Assembly: GCA_002011125.2 (NCBI GenBank)
Contig: MTMF02000016.1
Location: 1 to 9,945 of the forward strand
DNA from: Candidatus Hydrothermarchaeum profundi
GTDB taxonomy: Archaea > Hydrothermarchaeota > Hydrothermarchaeia > Hydrothermarchaeales > Hydrothermarchaeaceae
Length of the DNA stretch: 9,945 bases
Direction of reading: 5' to 3'
Shown: positions 6,673 through 9,945 of the stretch, piece by piece
Layout of the letters: each line of letters begins with the position of its first letter
Numbering within the stretch: the stretch's first letter is position 1
Made by a program: the position numbers and the translations under genes
The notes under the pieces: generated by a model
Seen by the model: the letters and a program-made list of their open reading frames with translations, nothing else
What the model was told of the DNA's origin: nothing
Database searches by the model: none

Positions 6673-8594
6673 TGATAGAGAATGGAATTTATGCAAGAAA
6701 TATGATAAGACTTAATTTTTTGCCACTTTCGGAGCAAAATTTTGAATTTAAAGTATATAGAAAAAAACATGCGGGTGAAAGAAAAGAGGGCGAGTTTGAA
6801 AATTTATATCTAAATACACTACCAATTGATCCGAACAAAACCGAAGATCGTGAAAAATATTGGATTTCTTTTGAACCAAAAAATGATTTTGAAGAATTTA
6901 TATGCAAACAAGACCATAATCATAAACTTACGCAACATTTGTTATTCTCTCTGTTGACAAAGAAAGCAAAGGAATCTTTAGCGAGTAAGGAATATATCAT
7001 ACCAGAAAAAATATTTAGAAGGCAGATTTATTTTGTATTGAGAGAACACAAAGAAGGAAAAGAGACAGTATGGCTAGAACCATATTATCTAAAGCCAAAA
7101 AGGAAATTTGGTTTCCTTGTAGATTTTAAATTTCGCAAAAATCCTGAAGTTGAATTCTCAAGAGTAGTCCAAATGTTGAGTCTCAGTCTAGATAAAGATT
7201 TTAGAAGTAATCGAAATTTTTACATAGATAAATATCAGAAAATCAGAGAATTTTTAAATAAATTCAGAGATAAAATCTTTCCTCTTAAATTCGGAGAATT
7301 AGAAATTGATATTTTAGTAGATTTTGAAGATTTACCATATGGTAATTTAGATATTAAGAACTATATATTCGCTAATAACAATAAGGAAATTTCGCAATAT
7401 CGTGGATTAGAGAAATATGGTCCTTTAGAGGAAGTGAAAAAAGATGTAATATTTGTTTGTATTTATAGAGATGAAGATAGATATCTTTTAGATGATTTAA
7501 TCAATGCATTAAATGGAAAATCGCATATAGTCCCATTTAAGGGTGTTAAAAGAATATTCAATCTAAATGTAACAGATACTGTATATATCCCACTTCACGA
7601 TTTTTCCAAAGAAAGTTTAGATGAAGCAATAAATAGTATAATCTCTATTAAACAAGAAAATAATAGTGTTTTGGTGATGCCTATTTTCATAATGGATAAA
7701 AATGATGAAGACACTTACTATTATTTAAAATATATGTTACTTAACGAAAATATGCCAATTCAGGTGGTAACTGTAGATCTTCTTAGGAGGAGGAGTGCCT
7801 TTAAATGGTCTATTTCTAATATTGCTTTACAAATTTTTGCTAAGCTTGGTGGAAAACCATGGCAGGTATTACCAAGTCATAAAGACTCTATTATTTTAGG
7901 TATTGGACAGGCACATAAAAAAATTGGAGATAAGATTGTAAAATATTTTGCATATTCAGTTTGTACTGATTCTAGCGGTATATACAAAAAAATAGATGTA
8001 CTTGGAAAGTCTGATGACGAAAAAAGTTATTTAGAGCAACTAAGAGAGAATATTCTAGATGTTATTGAAGAGAATATAAATGGTAGTCATAAAAAAATTA
8101 TTTTGCATATACCGTTTAAAATAAAAAAGAATGAGTTGGAAACGATTAATGGAGCATTAAAAGAAATAGCAAGTCAAAATAACAGCGATATAGATTTTGT
8201 TGTATTAAAGGTGAATCAGAAAAATAAATTCTTTGGTTACGCTTATACAAATAGTTTAGTTCCTTATGAAAGCTCATATGTTGTATTATCAAACAATCCA
8301 AAAGAATATTTAGTATGGTTTGAAGGTTTACAATATCATCGAGAAACTATTTATAAAAGGATACCAGGACCCATCCACATAGAATTTTATTGGAGCAATA
8401 GGAAACTTACTGAAGATGAACGAATAAAATATCTACAAGATGTTTTAAATTTATCTGGAGCAAATTGGAGAGGATTCAATGCAAAAAACTTGCCAATATC
8501 AATTTATTATTGTCAATTAATAGCCAATTTTCTGAAAAAGTTTCCTGAAGATGTAGAAAATATAGAACATATACCAGCGCCGTGGTTCCTATAG
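6672..8594 (+). CDS. Prokaryotic Argonaute, AfAgo-like/long-B type, PAZ-less and predicted catalytically inactive
   Basis: Guide-binding Argonaute, expected to load a short nucleic-acid guide and recognise invader nucleic acid. Numbering from ATG 6672 (640 aa). Residues about 1-245 look like N/L1/L2 sequence (FRRQIYFVLREH, FGFLVDFKFRKN, VVQMLSLSLDKDFRSN). RGLEKYGPLEE leads into MID (about 250-400) and PIWI (about 400-640, ending APWFL). Compared from memory with A. fulgidus AfAgo, the 5'-phosphate pocket Y123/K127/Q137/K163 aligns with Y349, K353, Q364 and K391 (in AKLGGKPW). The first PIWI aspartate is lost: the strand reads ILGIGQAH, like AfAgo IIGTGATR. The second-Asp strand reads ILHIPFKI, also without Asp, so slicing is not expected. 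ANWRGFNAKNLPISI and the C-terminal Leu are conserved. No PAZ is evident, and the length roughly equals AfAgo plus its separate N-L1-L2 partner fused. The start forms TGATG with the hsdS stop; GTG 6669 would add one residue. Codon use is much more AT-rich than hsdRMS. Confidence 0.88.
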   Translation: MIENGIYARNMIRLNFLPLSEQNFEFKVYRKKHAGERKEGEFENLYLNTLPIDPNKTEDREKYWISFEPKNDFEEFICKQDHNHKLTQHLLFSLLTKKAKESLASKEYIIPEKIFRRQIYFVLREHKEGKETVWLEPYYLKPKRKFGFLVDFKFRKNPEVEFSRVVQMLSLSLDKDFRSNRNFYIDKYQKIREFLNKFRDKIFPLKFGELEIDILVDFEDLPYGNLDIKNYIFANNNKEISQYRGLEKYGPLEEVKKDVIFVCIYRDEDRYLLDDLINALNGKSHIVPFKGVKRIFNLNVTDTVYIPLHDFSKESLDEAINSIISIKQENNSVLVMPIFIMDKNDEDTYYYLKYMLLNENMPIQVVTVDLLRRRSAFKWSISNIALQIFAKLGGKPWQVLPSHKDSIILGIGQAHKKIGDKIVKYFAYSVCTDSSGIYKKIDVLGKSDDEKSYLEQLRENILDVIEENINGSHKKIILHIPFKIKKNELETINGALKEIASQNNSDIDFVVLKVNQKNKFFGYAYTNSLVPYESSYVVLSNNPKEYLVWFEGLQYHRETIYKRIPGPIHIEFYWSNRKLTEDERIKYLQDVLNLSGANWRGFNAKNLPISIYYCQLIANFLKKFPEDVENIEHIPAPWFL

Positions 8595-8599
8595 GGGGT
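8594..8599 (+). promoter_or_regulatory. Shine-Dalgarno site deciding the GTG start of the SIR2 gene
   Basis: GGGGGT overlaps the last base of the Argonaute stop codon and lies 7 bases before GTG 8607. An ATG at 8605 is in a different frame and gives no SIR2 product, so GTG 8607 is preferred. Confidence 0.6.
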
Positions 8600-8606
8600 A
8601 ATAAAT

Positions 8607-9608
8607 GTGTTTAGAGAAGATGAGATAATAATTCTAATCGGCGCAGGATGTAGCGCAGATGCGGGAATACCAACATCTACACAAATGGTGAAAAAAGTTG
8701 AAAATCTTATAAAAAATAATAGAGAATGGGAAAAATATATTGATATATTTAATTACGTCAAAAGTGCTATTTTATATGTAGACGGAATAAAAGGAAGTTT
8801 TGGAAATAATTTTGACATTGAAAGACTAGTTAATGTTCTTGGTGAATTAGAGAAGAAAGAAAACAGCATTTTATATCCATTTATTGGAAGTTGGAGCCCA
8901 AGATTATTAGAAATTGCTGGCTATGATTTCGGTATTATCAGAGAATTTAAACAAAAAATATTAAAAGAATTAACAAAATGGGTTCGTAAATCTAATTATT
9001 ATAGGAAGTTTTTTGAATTTGCCCGTGAGTATACATATCCATTAAGAATTTTCTCTTTGAATTATGATATTTGCATTGAAAAAAATAAGCCATCTGGAAT
9101 AGATCTTGAAAGAGGTTTTGATCCAGAAACAAAAACTTGGGATTGGAGGAGATTCGAACGTAGTGAAGTATATGAACCTGCAATCTATTTGTACAAACTT
9201 CATGGTTCTATTGATTGGAAAAGGGACAAAAAGGAAGGCAATATCCTGAAAGAAGTTGATAGAATTCCAGAAGAACCGGATCTAATTTTCGGTACCGACT
9301 ATAAAATGCAATATGTTGATCCTTATTTATTTTATGCATATGAATTTAGAAAATATTCCTTAGAAGCTAGAGTTATTATTATAATCGGATATAGCTTTGG
9401 GGATGAGCATATAAACAGTATATTAAAGCAGGCACTCGATAATAGAAATGATCGAAAATTGTTAATAGTTTCCCCAAGAATAGATGAAGACTATATTGTA
9501 AGTAGATTACATTGTAACGATAAAAAACAAGTTATTGTCGTGAATAAAAGAGCTAGTGAGTTTCTAAATGAATTACATATAGAAACTCTAGAAAATTGGT
9601 TAAACTAA
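8607..9608 (+). CDS. SIR2-family NAD+-hydrolase effector paired with the Argonaute
   Basis: SIR2_2-type protein of 333 aa, expected to hydrolyse NAD+ when activated and so stop growth of an infected cell. The N-terminus enters the Rossmann fold at once: IIILIGAGCSADAGIPTS, with the GAGxS signature at 12-16. FSLNYD (149-154) supplies the catalytic Asn N152 and D154. YKLHGSIDW (196-204) supplies the catalytic His H199. IIIIGYSFGDEHINSIL (257-273) is the C-terminal nucleotide-binding motif. All residues needed for NADase activity in defence SIR2 proteins such as ThsA or SPARSA appear present. Unlike SIR2-APAZ proteins, it is little longer than one SIR2 domain and shows no APAZ, fitting a partner Argonaute that already has its own N/L domains. 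It is 12 bases after the Argonaute stop, shares its AT-rich codon use and is surely co-transcribed. A target other than NAD+ cannot be excluded. Confidence 0.9.
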   Translation: MFREDEIIILIGAGCSADAGIPTSTQMVKKVENLIKNNREWEKYIDIFNYVKSAILYVDGIKGSFGNNFDIERLVNVLGELEKKENSILYPFIGSWSPRLLEIAGYDFGIIREFKQKILKELTKWVRKSNYYRKFFEFAREYTYPLRIFSLNYDICIEKNKPSGIDLERGFDPETKTWDWRRFERSEVYEPAIYLYKLHGSIDWKRDKKEGNILKEVDRIPEEPDLIFGTDYKMQYVDPYLFYAYEFRKYSLEARVIIIIGYSFGDEHINSILKQALDNRNDRKLLIVSPRIDEDYIVSRLHCNDKKQVIVVNKRASEFLNELHIETLENWLN

Positions 9609-9612
9609 AGGT

Positions 9613-9625
9613 ATAACTTAGTTAT
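9613..9625. repeat. 13-base palindrome after the SIR2 gene
   Basis: ATAACT-T-AGTTAT starts 5 bases after the SIR2 stop codon. It could be a weak terminator stem or a binding site for the downstream gene. A short T-run (9628-9630) follows. The evidence is only the symmetry. Confidence 0.25.
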
Positions 9626-9671
9626 TCTTTGATGATAACCAAGCCAATATTTAATTCACAATAAAAGAACG

Positions 9672-9711
9672 GAGCAAGCGATATTGAGTAAGGCATTTAA
9701 GGGAGTTGTGA
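9672..9711 (+). pseudogene. Relic of a second hsdS 3' end
   Basis: Bases 9674-9711 align with the last 40 bases of hsdS (6633-6672) at 34 positions, with 4 mismatches and one 2-base gap. In the matching frame it reads EQAILSKAFKG, against RQAILNKAFRG in the intact HsdS. The expected GEL-stop is broken by the 2-base deletion, so the frame continues as VVRLLLLNFRG to a later stop. Nothing upstream of about 9670 resembles HsdS. It is therefore a fragment of another hsdS, or of a duplication made when the Argonaute-SIR2 block arrived. Confidence 0.7.
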
Positions 9712-9732
9712 GATTATTGTTGCTTAATTTTA

Positions 9733-9738
9733 GGGGGA
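9733..9738 (+). promoter_or_regulatory. Shine-Dalgarno site of the right-edge gene
   Basis: GGGGGA ends 7 bases before ATG 9746, good spacing, and is the same G-rich style as the other starts in this cluster. It supports the small right-edge frame as a real gene. Confidence 0.55.
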
Positions 9739-9745
9739 AATTCAG

Positions 9746-9945
9746 ATGTCCACTAATAAAAAATGGAACAGATTAATTGAAGTTATGGGTAAAGCTAGTT
9801 TGTTATTCTTAATTGTTTTACTAATTGATGTAGGTTCAACTATCCCATACTACTACCTTTATGCAAAAAAACATGGCTCTGATAAAATTCCAGAAACTGC
9901 AAATAAAATAGTGGAAGGAATAAATGATGACGAACAAAAAGTTAG
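9746..9945 (+). CDS. Unknown protein with one N-terminal membrane helix (3'-truncated by window edge)
   Basis: I do not recognise this gene. The first 66 codons are visible, starting at ATG 9746 behind GGGGGA. The product begins with a short basic segment (MSTNKKWNRLIEVMGK). A hydrophobic helix follows at about 17-39 (ASLLFLIVLLIDVG, then STIPYYYLYAKKHG), and then a polar, charged stretch (SDKIPETANKIVEGINDDEQ). The helix and its positive N-terminal flank suggest a membrane-anchored protein, with the part after the helix probably outside by the positive-inside rule, though KKHG on the other side makes this uncertain. Composition is AT-rich, like the Argonaute-SIR2 pair. A 137-base gap from the SIR2 gene holds the hsdS relic, so it could be a separate unit or a further member of the defence cluster. 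Confidence 0.6.
   Translation, partial: MSTNKKWNRLIEVMGKASLLFLIVLLIDVGSTIPYYYLYAKKHGSDKIPETANKIVEGINDDEQKV

Noticed and set aside
6672-8594. Reading the Argonaute as an active nuclease
   Set aside because: The first PIWI Asp position is Gly-Gln (GIGQAH) and the second-Asp strand lacks Asp, so the DED(X) site cannot be completed.
8607-9608. SIR2-APAZ fusion as in SPARSA
   Set aside because: The protein is only 333 aa, its SIR2 motifs span residues 10-273, and the remaining 60 residues are too short for APAZ.

Overview
The window looks archaeal, most likely from a thermophilic euryarchaeon. The evidence is a zinc-ribbon-tailed tyrosine recombinase of archaeal type, frequent GTG/TTG starts behind G-rich Shine-Dalgarno sites, and an Argonaute whose closest remembered relative is AfAgo of Archaeoglobus fulgidus. 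I cannot fix the genus from sequence alone. Overall it is an accessory defence locus beside an integrase gene.

Layout. Positions 1-698 hold the 3' part of a GC-rich tyrosine recombinase gene that enters from the left edge. Positions 699-1384 are a roughly 690-base AT-rich intergenic stretch with several short palindromes and no convincing gene. Positions 1385-6672 carry a complete type I restriction-modification operon in the order hsdR-hsdM-hsdS, with gaps of 4 bases and Shine-Dalgarno sites lying within or overlapping the 3' end of the preceding gene. The HsdR subunit appears to have an extra carboxypeptidase-regulatory-like (Ig-like) domain between its helicase core and C-terminal domain. 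HsdS has two target-recognition domains flanked by near-identical DNA repeats.

Positions 6672-9608 hold a two-gene Argonaute-SIR2 module. The Argonaute start codon overlaps the hsdS stop codon (TGATG), so the module reads as the distal part of the hsd operon. The Argonaute (640 aa) has N/L-type sequence, MID and PIWI but apparently no PAZ. It keeps the Y-K-Q-K 5'-phosphate pocket and has lost PIWI catalytic aspartates. The SIR2 protein (333 aa) keeps the expected NAD-binding glycines and catalytic Asn and His. This composition matches the 'long-B' inactive pAgo plus SIR2 effector type of abortive-infection system: nucleic-acid-guided sensing of invader DNA or RNA followed by NAD+ depletion.

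The pAgo-SIR2 block is much more AT-rich than hsdRMS. Directly downstream (9674-9711) is a degraded second copy of the last ~40 bases of hsdS, with a 2-base deletion. The block therefore looks like a cassette placed between two hsdS 3' ends. At the right edge (from 9746) a small gene with one predicted membrane helix begins and runs off the window.

Working together: HsdR2M2S would cut unmodified invading DNA, and the guided but non-cleaving Argonaute could trigger SIR2-mediated NAD+ loss if restriction fails. That cooperation is inference from gene order.
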